Below are positions 28,195 to 37,000 of a stretch of 64,000 nucleotides of DNA, piece after piece. A program made the translations under genes and the position numbers. Below the pieces are notes generated by a model. That model was not told the DNA's origin, ran no database searches, and saw only the letters and a list, made by a program, of their open reading frames with translations. Source of the stretch: Nitrospira sp. Lineage in GTDB: Bacteria; Nitrospirota; Nitrospiria; Nitrospirales; Nitrospiraceae. The number at the start of each line of letters is the position of its first letter. Position 1 is the first letter of the stretch. The stretch is from contig SWDM01000018.1 in the NCBI GenBank assembly GCA_005116835.1, positions 427,993 through 491,992 on the forward strand. Direction: 5' to 3'.

Positions 28195-28668
28195 CTAACT
28201 CCGCGCAAGCAAGACTGCGGCTAGCAAGACAACCAGCGTCAGGAGGAGGGAGCCGCGGGCGATCCAGGGAGAGCATCCAATCAAGGCGTGATCGGACTTG
28301 GTTCGGCTCTCTGCTGGGAGTTGCAAGATCCGGCCGACACGAGGCCCGACGATGAGATCGTGAGTCATGGTCACGAGAAGAAGGATCGCCACAAGTCCTA
28401 GCTTGATACTCAGGACCATCGGCCATTCCGATGGGTTCATGATTGGAATCCCTCGCTGATGTAGTAACGGAGGGCCTGTGAGTAGGAGCGTGGTAATCGA
28501 TCCCCACACCACCATGCGGAACCGCATGGCAATGGTCCGAAACAGCAATGCCTTCTGTGACGCAAACTGTTCACGTCTCAGTACCGGTACCAGTACAACA
28601 GAAAGAAAAATCGATCCGCCGATCCAGCTGACCGCTGCAAACACATGGAACCAGACCAGGACAACCAT
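28195..28668 (-). CDS. CopD-like integral membrane protein
   Basis: A 157-residue protein with four predicted membrane helices. The first helix holds VWFHVFAAVSWIGGSIFL, a pattern seen in CopD and related haem- or copper-associated membrane proteins, and later helices hold MTHDLIVGPR. The conserved His residues may bind copper or haem. Function in copper handling is inference. An R1 repeat lies immediately downstream. Confidence 0.65.
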   Translation of the reverse strand: MVVLVWFHVFAAVSWIGGSIFLSVVLVPVLRREQFASQKALLFRTIAMRFRMVVWGSITTLLLTGPPLLHQRGIPIMNPSEWPMVLSIKLGLVAILLLVTMTHDLIVGPRVGRILQLPAESRTKSDHALIGCSPWIARGSLLLTLVVLLAAVLLARS

Positions 28669-28789
28669 TATCCCCGCTGACGCTCCATTGGTGAGCCCGC
28701 ATTACTCATTACGGCGACAAGCGTGACCCGAAGGCTGAAGGGGTGCAGGCCGAAGGACAGAGGTCGCATCTCACTTGCCTCGCCTCACA

Positions 28790-28818
28790 CTTCACGCTTC
28801 ACGAACGACGTTTCACGC
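28790..28818. repeat. TTCACG heptad repeat (R3)
   Basis: Units of ACTTCACGCTTCACGAACG and CGTTTCACGCGTGAG lie 10 bp 3' of the cyclopropane synthase stop codon. Confidence 0.6.
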
Positions 28819-28827
28819 GTGAGCGAG

Positions 28828-30075
28828 CTAAGAGTGAACCTTGGGCTCTTTGACGAGGGTGTGCCCCACAAACCCGGAAAATGTCAGGCTGACGGACGCG
28901 ATTGCCAAATAATGCTTGAAGGTTCTTATCGCAAACTCCACATCTTTGACTTTGCTGTTCTGTTGCAAATGCTCTCGAATCTTCGGTTCAGCCTTGCAAA
29001 AATTTGCAAACCAGGCGTCGAGCGTTTTCGGATAGGACAAATGCGGTAACTTCTGCGGATCTACAACACTAAAATATTTCCTGAAGTATCTCATGTTGGA
29101 AGAAAAGTTCGGACAAGCTCCGTACGGAAAAATGTATTTCAGAAACCATCGATCCGCTTTATAGAACCATGACTCCGAATAGATCGAATGCATCAGCGCC
29201 TGTCCGCCTGGATTCAGCGCCCTGGCAGTTTTCGCATAGAGGTCATCGAAGTCGCTGATGTGCTCCAACATGCCGATGGAAATGATGTAGTCGTACGTCC
29301 CTTCCATGTCATGGACATTTCTCAATTCCACCGTGACCAGATCTTGCAAGTGTCTCCGTTGAATTTCTTTTGTAATGAAACGATGCTGTGCGCTGGACAG
29401 GGTGAGACCTTTGGCACGAACGCCGAATCGCTCCGCCATGAAAAACAAGACCCCTCCCCACCCGCAACCCAAATCGAGCAGGGCCTTTCCCCGGCTGTTT
29501 CCATCGATCCCCATTCGCTTGGCATACAATTCCAGTTTGTTCGTTTCAGATTCTTCAAGAGTCTTGGTCTCCGGGTCCCATTTTCCGCACGAATACATGC
29601 GATGATCCCGATCGAGCCAATAGTGGAAGAATGTATTCGAGTCGTCGTCATTCTCGAACCAGTCGCTGAGGGAATAATGGTTGTCGATGGTCGCATTTTC
29701 TCGGGGCCTCGAAAAATATACGCCTGCTCTGGCCCGGACGGCTGCAATCATATCGAAGATCGAAAGTTGCCGGAGAATGCGCGGCGAAACGGCGTAGACA
29801 CAGATACACAAGAACTCTTTATAGTCTGCATCCTTCACCTCGATGAGCCCCTCGGAATACCCTTCGCCCAACCCCATATTGCCTTCCAGAAATATTCTTT
29901 GAAAGAGGCGCTCGGCATTGTGAAACGACACATCCACAATTCTGGAGCCACTGCCGATCACAGGCTGAGGGACGCCATCGAACGCAAACCGGAAACTGAT
30001 CTCCGGCCGTTCCTCCCCAACATAGGCACGAGCTACCTTTAAGAAGATTTTCTGTTCTCGCGTCAGTCCTTTCAT
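28828..30075 (-). CDS. cfa: Cyclopropane-fatty-acyl-phospholipid synthase family methyltransferase
   Basis: A 415-residue protein with the SAM-binding motif LLDLGCGWGGVLFFMAE in the second half and the family phrases YSLSDWFENDDD, YSCGKWDPETKTLEESE and MLEHISDFDDLY. The enzyme transfers a methylene from SAM to double bonds in membrane lipid acyl chains. GGGGGA lies before the chosen ATG; a TTG seven codons earlier is less likely. The next gene downstream encodes a fatty acid desaturase transcribed towards it, consistent with a lipid-modifying pair. Confidence 0.9.
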   Translation of the reverse strand: MKGLTREQKIFLKVARAYVGEERPEISFRFAFDGVPQPVIGSGSRIVDVSFHNAERLFQRIFLEGNMGLGEGYSEGLIEVKDADYKEFLCICVYAVSPRILRQLSIFDMIAAVRARAGVYFSRPRENATIDNHYSLSDWFENDDDSNTFFHYWLDRDHRMYSCGKWDPETKTLEESETNKLELYAKRMGIDGNSRGKALLDLGCGWGGVLFFMAERFGVRAKGLTLSSAQHRFITKEIQRRHLQDLVTVELRNVHDMEGTYDYIISIGMLEHISDFDDLYAKTARALNPGGQALMHSIYSESWFYKADRWFLKYIFPYGACPNFSSNMRYFRKYFSVVDPQKLPHLSYPKTLDAWFANFCKAEPKIREHLQQNSKVKDVEFAIRTFKHYLAIASVSLTFSGFVGHTLVKEPKVHS

Positions 30076-30164
30076 AAATATTTCCCCCGCATTCAATCAG
30101 TGTCCTCAACATCAGTAGCCTTTATCCGCACTATTCATGAACGCTTCTGTTGCAATCGCTAATG

Positions 30165-30250
30165 TTCAGGCAAGAGGCACGGGGCCAGAGGCAAGGGGCG
30201 AAGACGTCCCGTCGAACGCACGGCTCTTTCCTCTAGCCCCTCGCCTCGCG
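30165..30250. repeat. Imperfect inverted repeat (AGGCAAGGGGC / GCCCCTCGCCT)
   Basis: The left arm CAAGAGGCACGGGGCCAGAG and right arm CTCTAGCCCCTCGCCTCG form a possible hairpin between the desaturase and cyclopropane synthase genes. Confidence 0.45.
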
Positions 30251-30266
30251 CCTGTCAGTTAGCATG

Positions 30267-31184
30267 CTACCCCGCAATGTCCCCAAAACCATCTGACATT
30301 GAGTTGCGTGGCCCTATCCCGACCCGCCTGCCGGCATCGCACCTGACCAGCCCCTCGGCGAGTCCAAGCTTGGACAACGTGTAGATCAGCCACTTCGACG
30401 GATCGACGTTGTACCAGAGAGGACCGTTTCGATAGTCTCGCGGAAAGGTGTGATGGTAATTATGGTAACCCTCTCCCAGCGTGATGAGCGACACCCACCA
30501 ACTGTCCCGGCTGGAGTTCGACCGGCTATAGGGCTGACTTCCCCATAGATGGCAGACGGAATTGATGCAGAATGTGGAGTTCAGCACGAGAAAGATCCGT
30601 CCGACACCGGCGAGCATAAAGCAACCCAGGCCACCCATCCAACCATTGTAAAAAAACCCGACGAGAAACGGCAAGACCAGTCCAGATAGCAGGAGGGGGA
30701 CATACCAGCGATGCTGCCACATCACCACAGTATCTGCGAGCAGCCAATGCGTGTATCGTTCGATCCGGTGAGCGCGTTTCGTGAAGAGCCAGCCACAGTG
30801 GCTGTACCAGAATCCTCTCCTCGCATTGTACGGATCATCCTCTTGGTCCACGCGCGTATGGTGCCGAACATGATTGGCGCTCCACTTCAGCGCCGAATTC
30901 TCCATCGCCCAGCTGCCGGCTACTAGAAACGCCACTTTTACCCAGTCAGGGCACCGGAAGCTGCCGTGGGAAATCATCCGATGGTACCCCACGGTAATGC
31001 CAAGTCCGCTGAGGAGATAGAGAATACCGGCCATGGTCCAGTCCAGCTTCGTATAGCCATAGACGTAGCCGAAGAGCGGCACCCCGATGAGAGCCGACAA
31101 TGTCACCAGTGAAAATAGCCCTATCGTTGGGATATCCAATGTTCTTTTGACATCCTCCGAGGATGTTTTCAGCTGGCCGCTCAT
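30267..31184 (-). CDS. Acyl-CoA/acyl-lipid delta-9-type desaturase
   Basis: A 305-residue membrane di-iron desaturase with three His boxes: HRMISH, HVRHH and HNYHH (in EGYHNYHHTFPRDY). Hydrophobic segments lie between the boxes, as in stearoyl-CoA desaturases. It would introduce a double bond that the cyclopropane synthase downstream could then modify. The chosen ATG follows AGAGGCTCC; an earlier frame start adds 21 residues without support. Confidence 0.9.
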   Translation of the reverse strand: MSGQLKTSSEDVKRTLDIPTIGLFSLVTLSALIGVPLFGYVYGYTKLDWTMAGILYLLSGLGITVGYHRMISHGSFRCPDWVKVAFLVAGSWAMENSALKWSANHVRHHTRVDQEDDPYNARRGFWYSHCGWLFTKRAHRIERYTHWLLADTVVMWQHRWYVPLLLSGLVLPFLVGFFYNGWMGGLGCFMLAGVGRIFLVLNSTFCINSVCHLWGSQPYSRSNSSRDSWWVSLITLGEGYHNYHHTFPRDYRNGPLWYNVDPSKWLIYTLSKLGLAEGLVRCDAGRRVGIGPRNSMSDGFGDIAG

Positions 31185-31418
31185 AGTTGGAGCCTCTTTA
31201 TTTAATAAGCTACGCTTCACGACTCGCGAACGCGTTGAATTTCGCACCGCGCATTGCCCGCCACTCTCGCCCGTCTCGCTTGAGTCCGATATCGGCGATC
31301 AAAACAGAAGCACTCATGACAAGGTGGGGTAGGGCCGTACGGTCACCGCGAACATGCGCAGCGTCGGGCGAGGGGAAAGTGGAACGAGGCGAGAGGAGAG
31401 TTATTTCTGGCGGACTCA

Positions 31419-32060
31419 TCATGAAAACTTGTCCGGAAACTGCTTTACCAATGCCGCGGTTAGAGTATCCGCGATGACATAGACATGTTGTCTCATCATC
31501 GACCAGGTTTCCTCTAGCTCCGCATACTCCTTTTTCTTGTATTGGTTGATTTGGAGAACATGGTGGGCTCCATGCGCTGCGATCAGGCCACGAATTGTGC
31601 CTTTCGGCAGATTGTGAGGATTGACTCCGTTGAAGAATACATCGATGTCGTCGGCATTGGATGCCATGAGGGCAAGTGCAGCATCCTGCTGATCCCTACT
31701 CCCCGCGATGGTGGCTTCGGAATAGTCTTTGACCGAAGCATAATGAGCGGCCAGCAGGGCATAGAGGTTTTCAGCCCTCGTTCCGCCGTAGAACGGCGTA
31801 AACGTGCTCGCAATCTGTTTTGCATTGGCCAGGACTTGCTTGTCTGCGGCATCCAGCTCAACCGGATTGTTCTTGGCGTTGAACAACACGACATGCTGAA
31901 TCATAAAAATATGCCCCAGCCAGAGATCGCGAAGGGTCTTCTCCATCTCCGCCACATGGGCCGGATCCGCCTCCTTGACCGCTCGCGGTTCCTGAGTACA
32001 ACCCATCAAGACAACGAGCGCGAGGACTGACACTGCCATAGACAGATATGTCTTGCCCAT
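31419..32060 (-). CDS. Helical lipoprotein, sigma54-controlled, function unknown
   Basis: A 213-residue protein with a lipobox (VVLMGC, Cys near residue 21) and a helical mature domain. The order of motifs, LWLGHIFMIQHVVL, ASTFTPFYGG, FFNGVNPHNLP, and MADTL-like IADTLTAALVKQFPDKF, resembles a four-helix family of unknown role also found in Firmicutes (from memory, not tested). Repeated His residues (HH, HGAHHV) may bind metal. A sigma54 promoter (32131-32144) and a palindromic enhancer-like site (32301-32326) lie upstream, matching those before the multicopper oxidase gene. AAAGGGAGAG precedes the ATG. Confidence 0.7.
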   Translation of the reverse strand: MGKTYLSMAVSVLALVVLMGCTQEPRAVKEADPAHVAEMEKTLRDLWLGHIFMIQHVVLFNAKNNPVELDAADKQVLANAKQIASTFTPFYGGTRAENLYALLAAHYASVKDYSEATIAGSRDQQDAALALMASNADDIDVFFNGVNPHNLPKGTIRGLIAAHGAHHVLQINQYKKKEYAELEETWSMMRQHVYVIADTLTAALVKQFPDKFS

Positions 32061-32130
32061 ACAGCTCTCCCTTTGGCGCCCCTCTCGTTCCTCTTCCAGA
32101 TCTCCACCGCAACGTTACGTAATTACACAC

Positions 32131-32144
32131 GCAACAGCCGTGCC
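32131..32144 (-). promoter_or_regulatory. Predicted sigma54 promoter (-24/-12)
   Basis: On the minus strand GGCACGGCTGTTGC matches the -24 GGCAC and -12 TTGC elements with the required 12-base GG-to-GC spacing. It lies 71 bp upstream of the lipoprotein ATG, leaving about 60 nt of leader with the AAAGGGAGAG site. Confidence 0.7.
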
Positions 32145-32300
32145 TGGACTCGCTCGTAGGTTCTCCACAGTCATTTCATCGACAGATACGGAAGTTAGCT
32201 TCAGGGGGAAATAATGTATGCGGTAATAGTTCTGGCGCGTTCTTCTACAGACTGAGACCGGCCAGGGGCTCGCTAGAGTCGATGCGAATAAACACAATGC

Positions 32301-32326
32301 GTTACGCTGTCTACTTTCTTGGACAG
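32301..32326 (-). promoter_or_regulatory. Predicted activator-binding palindrome (sigma54 enhancer)
   Basis: The plus-strand sequence GTTACG is followed by CTGTCTACTTTCTTGGACAG, a CTGTC...GACAG palindrome. An almost identical 26-bp element lies at 39207-39232. Both are in the same orientation and 157-160 bp upstream of a sigma54 promoter, as expected for an enhancer-binding protein site. Confidence 0.65.
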
Positions 32327-32359
32327 CAACTCGCGTGAAATGGGGCATTGCGGGTAGGA

Positions 32360-32453
32360 TTGGTTTATCTGGTTTATTTAGTTTGTTTTGTTTATTTGGT
32401 TAGTTTCGTTCAACCAAACAAACCAGATGAACCAAACAAACCAAAAGAACCAG
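32360..32453. repeat. R1 inverted repeat
   Basis: Left arm TTGGTTTATCTGGTTTATTT, centre TTAGTTTCGTTCAACC, right arm AAACAAACCAGATGAACC. It ends 2 bp from the stop codon of the ChdC-like gene. Confidence 0.8.
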
Positions 32454-32454
32454 T

Positions 32455-33168
32455 TCATCCGCCGAGTGTATCGAGCGTTTCCTTGAGGCTCTTGCGGATG
32501 CAGGTGAAAATCGGCGTATCGCGCAGCGTATAACGGGAGCCTTCGGTTTCGCGGAGCGCCATCACCAGGTCCAGGAAGTCTTCCGGCTTATCACTTTCAA
32601 ACGCCACCACCCATTCCTGGTCATCCAATCCGAAAGAATAGGTCGTATTCAGCTTCACCGAGGGGAAGCGATGGCCGACTTCAATATGTTCGTCCATCAT
32701 GCCCTGCCGCGCCGCCTTCGTGAGCAGGAACCATTTGCGGGTCTTCAGGAATGGATAGACGAAAATATACTTGCCTTTTCCCGGAACGACGGTCAGACGC
32801 TTGCTCTCTTGATTTTCGTGGGTGTGGTGCTCCACGTACACCGAGCGTTTGGTGATCGCGAGATAGGAATAGGGAGTGCTCAGGTATTGTCCCAAGCCCG
32901 AAGCCAGGATTTTCGTGGTCATGTCCTGGAACAGCTCCAGATCGTAACTGATCCGCCAGAGCATGATGTCGCAATCGCCTCTGATGCCGACCGAAGAGTA
33001 TGCTACGACGAGAACTTTGCCTGTGTACTCCTCGACCGCACGGATAAATTCCTGTTTGCCCTTGGTGCGTTCACTCTCAGGCAGGCGCCGCCAGGCCGGA
33101 TCGATTTTATAGAAGACGAAGTTCACATATTGCCGTCTCGGTGCTTGGGTCGGTTCAGGGGTCGACAT
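32455..33168 (-). CDS. Chlorite dismutase-family protein, ChdC/HemQ-like
   Basis: A 237-residue protein with the family motifs YPFLKTRKWFLL, MMDEHIEVGHRFP and NTTYSFGLDDQEWVVAFE. The His in DEH is the probable haem-proximal ligand. The position 13 residues later, where true chlorite dismutases have a catalytic Arg, is Asn here, and the end RYTLRDTPIF is typical of coproheme decarboxylase (HemQ/ChdC) relatives. Haem synthesis is therefore a better guess than chlorite breakdown. ACGGAGGA precedes the ATG. It is single, between a sigma54-controlled lipoprotein gene and a Cys-rich gene. Confidence 0.8.
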   Translation of the reverse strand: MSTPEPTQAPRRQYVNFVFYKIDPAWRRLPESERTKGKQEFIRAVEEYTGKVLVVAYSSVGIRGDCDIMLWRISYDLELFQDMTTKILASGLGQYLSTPYSYLAITKRSVYVEHHTHENQESKRLTVVPGKGKYIFVYPFLKTRKWFLLTKAARQGMMDEHIEVGHRFPSVKLNTTYSFGLDDQEWVVAFESDKPEDFLDLVMALRETEGSRYTLRDTPIFTCIRKSLKETLDTLGG

Positions 33169-33240
33169 CGAAAGTCCTCCGTATAAGGTCTACAATTACC
33201 GATGCTACAGTCAGAGGGCTTTCCCCTCACCTATAATTGA

Positions 33241-33744
33241 TCACCGTGATCCCTGCACCTTGAGATTAGGACACCAGTCCACTTCGGATTGTATCGCAAT
33301 CGCCTTCAATTGAGCGCGAATGGGTGGAGCGCCGATCTCCCGGACGACTTGCAGGCAGCGCATACAGATGAACTGGCAATGGGAGATGCAGGCGCGATCC
33401 GGGCAGCTGCCCACATCACCAACCCTCGCGACCTGCCGCGCACAATGGGCCTGAGGGTTGAGTTCCGTCAAGCTTTCGCGGTAACACCTCAACACGCTCA
33501 AGAACTTCGTCAGACTTTCGACAGGCCGCCCATCGATCGACACCTGGACCTCCGAAAGCTCGGCTGCCGCCTCAATCAGTCGCTCCACGAGATCGAATGA
33601 CAGGGACAGATCGGAAAAGATAGCCGTGTACGCCATCGTCCCACCCTCCGTCTCAATCCGAAACGTCGGAGCGGAACGGTACAAGCTGATCAATAGGGGC
33701 AATGCCTCAGACTTGGAATGGGGAACCCGCAGGGCCAAACGCAT
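33241..33744 (-). CDS. Cys-rich protein of unknown function
   Basis: A 167-residue protein not recognised as a known family. The first half (MRLALRVPHSKSEALPLLIS) looks like a small alpha/beta domain. The second half is rich in Cys: VLRCYRES, AHCARQVARVGDVGSCPDRAC then ISHCQFICMRCLQ, which could bind zinc or an iron-sulfur cluster. The start was placed at the ATG after GGGAG; the upstream extension is encoded by repeat-like GAGAGGCGAGAGG sequence. It is 72 bp upstream of the ChdC-like gene on the same strand. Confidence 0.6.
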   Translation of the reverse strand: MRLALRVPHSKSEALPLLISLYRSAPTFRIETEGGTMAYTAIFSDLSLSFDLVERLIEAAAELSEVQVSIDGRPVESLTKFLSVLRCYRESLTELNPQAHCARQVARVGDVGSCPDRACISHCQFICMRCLQVVREIGAPPIRAQLKAIAIQSEVDWCPNLKVQGSR

Positions 33745-33943
33745 AGGAGAACTCCCTGATTCCCTGGCCACTAACCTCTCGCCTCTCGCCTTAGCAACCG
33801 GTTTCCACGGCAACAGCGTGGCAGGGCCGAAGTAGTCAACCGCATCCTTGAGATTGGAAAACATCTCTGCGGCATTCGCCGATCCACTCCGGCGACAGGC
33901 CTTTGACCGACTGACTCGCTTCTCAGCCCCTCAACTAACTGTT

Positions 33944-33977
33944 GGGGACAGGCACCATTTTATTGGCACCTGTCCCC
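33944..33977. repeat. GGGGACAGG...CCTGTCCCC hairpin repeat
   Basis: An inverted repeat: GGGGACAGGCACC, an 8-base A/T-rich loop, then GGCACCTGTCCCC. It lies 48 bp 3' of the multicopper oxidase gene and could act as a terminator or be a REP-type element; this motif is seen in many genomes (from memory). Confidence 0.65.
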
Positions 33978-34024
33978 TGCCGCCGCTCATCGACTTCGCG
34001 ACACACCGTCATGAAACATGCCGG

Positions 34025-37000
34025 CTAGTTAGCCTTCATCGACACCGGTACGGACTGCGCCGGACTCTGCTCCTCGGCTTGCTGTGTGGCCGGCACCTGC
34101 CCGCCCAGCGGCAAGATCGCCCGGCTGTCGCGGTCGAGCACCGTCAGCGTTCCCCAGTGGCCAGCGTCGAGATACCCCGGCCGCTGGTTCAGCCACAGGT
34201 AATTACCAGGGATCCCGTTCGGACCTCCGGCTCCACCATGCAGCCAGGCATTGATCACCTCGGTGCCGCCGAACTCCATGGTGCTCACGAGGTCCGCCCC
34301 GCTCATATAGGGCTCGTGTTTCCACTCATGGCCCGACACGCTGAACAGTTGTATCTGTTCGCTAAAGGCGCCCAGCACATGGATCACGACCGGATCTCCC
34401 ACATGCGCCGCGATGCTCGGGGTCACAGGCTGATCCCCCGCCTTGACGCAGACAAACACTTCGCTGTAGGCACAGCCCTTCTCGACCCGGTAATCGGTCG
34501 GTTCGGACCGGTAGTTCACCGCCGTCACGCCTGCCACCTTTTGGATGTAGGGCATGAAGCTGGTGCCGATGATGTTGTCCTCGTCCTGGAACAGGAGGGC
34601 GAAGGACCGATAGTTCTGTCGATTCTCGTTGCCCGGAAGATTTCGATCCACAATAACATCTGCCCGCCAGGAACTCTTTTGGGCCAGATCTTCGCCGGTC
34701 GCAGGATCGCGATATTGCGACCCGCGCGGCCCGATGATGATCGCACCAAAGAGCCCGTTTCTTGGATTTTCAATCACGTTGCCCCAGTCTTGAATCAGGG
34801 CTGCGTTCTCCCCGAATTCCGGATGGGCGAAGAACGTGTACGTTTTCCTCTGCCCAGGCGCCACCGTCTGATCGCCAGGGTTGTTCCCGGCATTGATCCC
34901 CATCGATTCCTTGGGATCGAATGCCACATGGTCTACGTGGAACCCAGCCCGCTCCTTGGCCATCTCGTTCTTGAGATTCACCTTGATGCAATCGCCGACG
35001 TTCACGTGCAGGGTCAAGGGACTCGGTTCAATGCTGCCCGAGGCAACCTTGGTCTTTTCGCCTTCGAGCACGTACATCTTGCCGTTTTCATTGCCCAACA
35101 CCATCTTCCGTTCCATGTCCACTTCCATCACGCCAGGCGTTCCTTTGTTGTAGCGAATCGCCTTATCGATGGCTGAGACATTGAACGTCTTCACCGGCGC
35201 GTTGGCCGGGCAGACGGACTTGGCCGACTGCGGAATCTCTTCCCGGCCCGGCAGAGGCTTCAGCGTGGCATCCGCCTTGTCCAATACCCGGAAGAGACCC
35301 CAGCTGCCTTCCGCGAAGTGCGATGCGCGACCGCTATAGTAGGGATAGTCGCCCGCCATCTGTTGCGGTCCTCCTGCGGCAGGAATAGCGGCATCGTACC
35401 GCTCTCCGATCACCACATGCAGCGAGCTTCGGGGGATGGAGTTCGCACTGTAGCGCTCCATCGGGAACCAGTGGCCGCTGATGTGCCAGGAATGCACTTC
35501 GTTCGCCGAGCCTTCGATCAACCGGACCACGATCGGGTCGCCCAAGTAGGCCCGCAACATCGGGGTCTCGGGATCGCCGTGGATCAGGCTGCTGAACAGC
35601 TGCGACGGATCAGGGTTGTTGGCCAACCGCACCGACAAGGGCTCCACACGCATATTGTACCCGCTGCCCGTTGTCGATTCTCCGCCGTTCAAAAACTTAA
35701 ACGGCGACATGTTGAGTTTGGCCGGATAGACCGCAGAGGGAGTGCCGTCTACCGAGACGGCCCCAACCCTTGCCTGGGGATTATCAGCCGTGATGAGTTC
35801 CGATGTCCGAGGATTGGAATCCATGACCTGGGTCACGATTTCACGGAAGGAGCCTTTGATATGAGCGGACACCGGTTCGAGAGTGTGAATGTCGGCCACC
35901 GGACCGCTGCGGACTTCTTTGCCGGTCATTGGGTCATGATAGGTAGACCGGGGCGGTTCGGCGATGAACGTGGAGTAGAAACCATGACCCCACCCATCTA
36001 ATCCAAACACATGGTCGTGCCAGAAGGTGGTGCCGAAATCGGCATCCACATACCACCGTTCGCGAATCCACTCCACCGACACGATCTCGCCCTTCTTATG
36101 CCCGTACTTCAGCGGCCGCTCGAACGTGACCGTATTGCCTTCGATCTTGCTGATCCGAGCCGACTCGAATCCGCCCACTTCGTCCATGCCCACGCCCAAT
36201 TCGGTCTTGACGTGATAGCGTGAGGCGTCCTTCACCTTGATGCTGCTCGCACCCTTGGCTACATCGGCCTCAATCGTTGTATTCATCGGCACCGGCATGC
36301 CCTTGCCGGGATGCTCGTCCTTCAAAATCGTAAACGGTCGCAACGACATCTCGTATGAGAAGCCGATGATCGGGCCATCCGACGCCTGTGTATCGAACTG
36401 GAACATGTGAGGATGCAGGTTCGTCTTGCTGGAGAACCCTTGCCGCACATCGTCTTTCAACTCGCTCTTGTACACGACGTCGATGCAATCCTGCACGTTG
36501 CCGCGAATCACCAGCGGCATCTGTTTGGCGGGATTCTTCCGAACTTCCTGCTCTTCTTCATGCAGCACGTAGAGCAGTCCTCCCGGATCCACAATTGCCG
36601 GCGTCTTGGCTGTCGCCTTCTTCAGCGTAATCGGCAACGCAATCGCATGGATATTGAAGTACTTCATCGGCGCCCCTTCCGGGCACAGACTCCAGGGCCC
36701 CTGCTCGCCCGGTCTCGGCGGTTCAGTGGAGTTGCTCCCGTCGTCGCGGCGATGGATCGGCTCCAGCCACGGCGCGCCACTGTGGCTCGGAGAGAACGGT
36801 ACGCGCCGGCCCAAGTGCGGCCGTAACCACGGCCAGGCGATCTTGCCCGTTTGCGGATCGAAGAGAATCTCCTGCCGTTTGCCAGGCGTTGCCGACTTGT
36901 AGTTGACCCACTCATAGGTGGTCTCAGGCTCGCTGAGCGCTTTGTTGCCATCCCAGGCCCAGTCGTTGACGGTTGCGTCGTAGGCCAGGGTCTGCTCTTT

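Noticed and set aside
32455-33168. Calling this gene a functional chlorite dismutase
   Set aside because: The expected catalytic Arg is not at its position and the C-terminal motifs fit the ChdC/HemQ branch better.
33848-35176. 442-codon plus-strand open frame opposite the multicopper oxidase
   Set aside because: It is antisense to the intact oxidase gene, without domain features or a ribosome-binding site.
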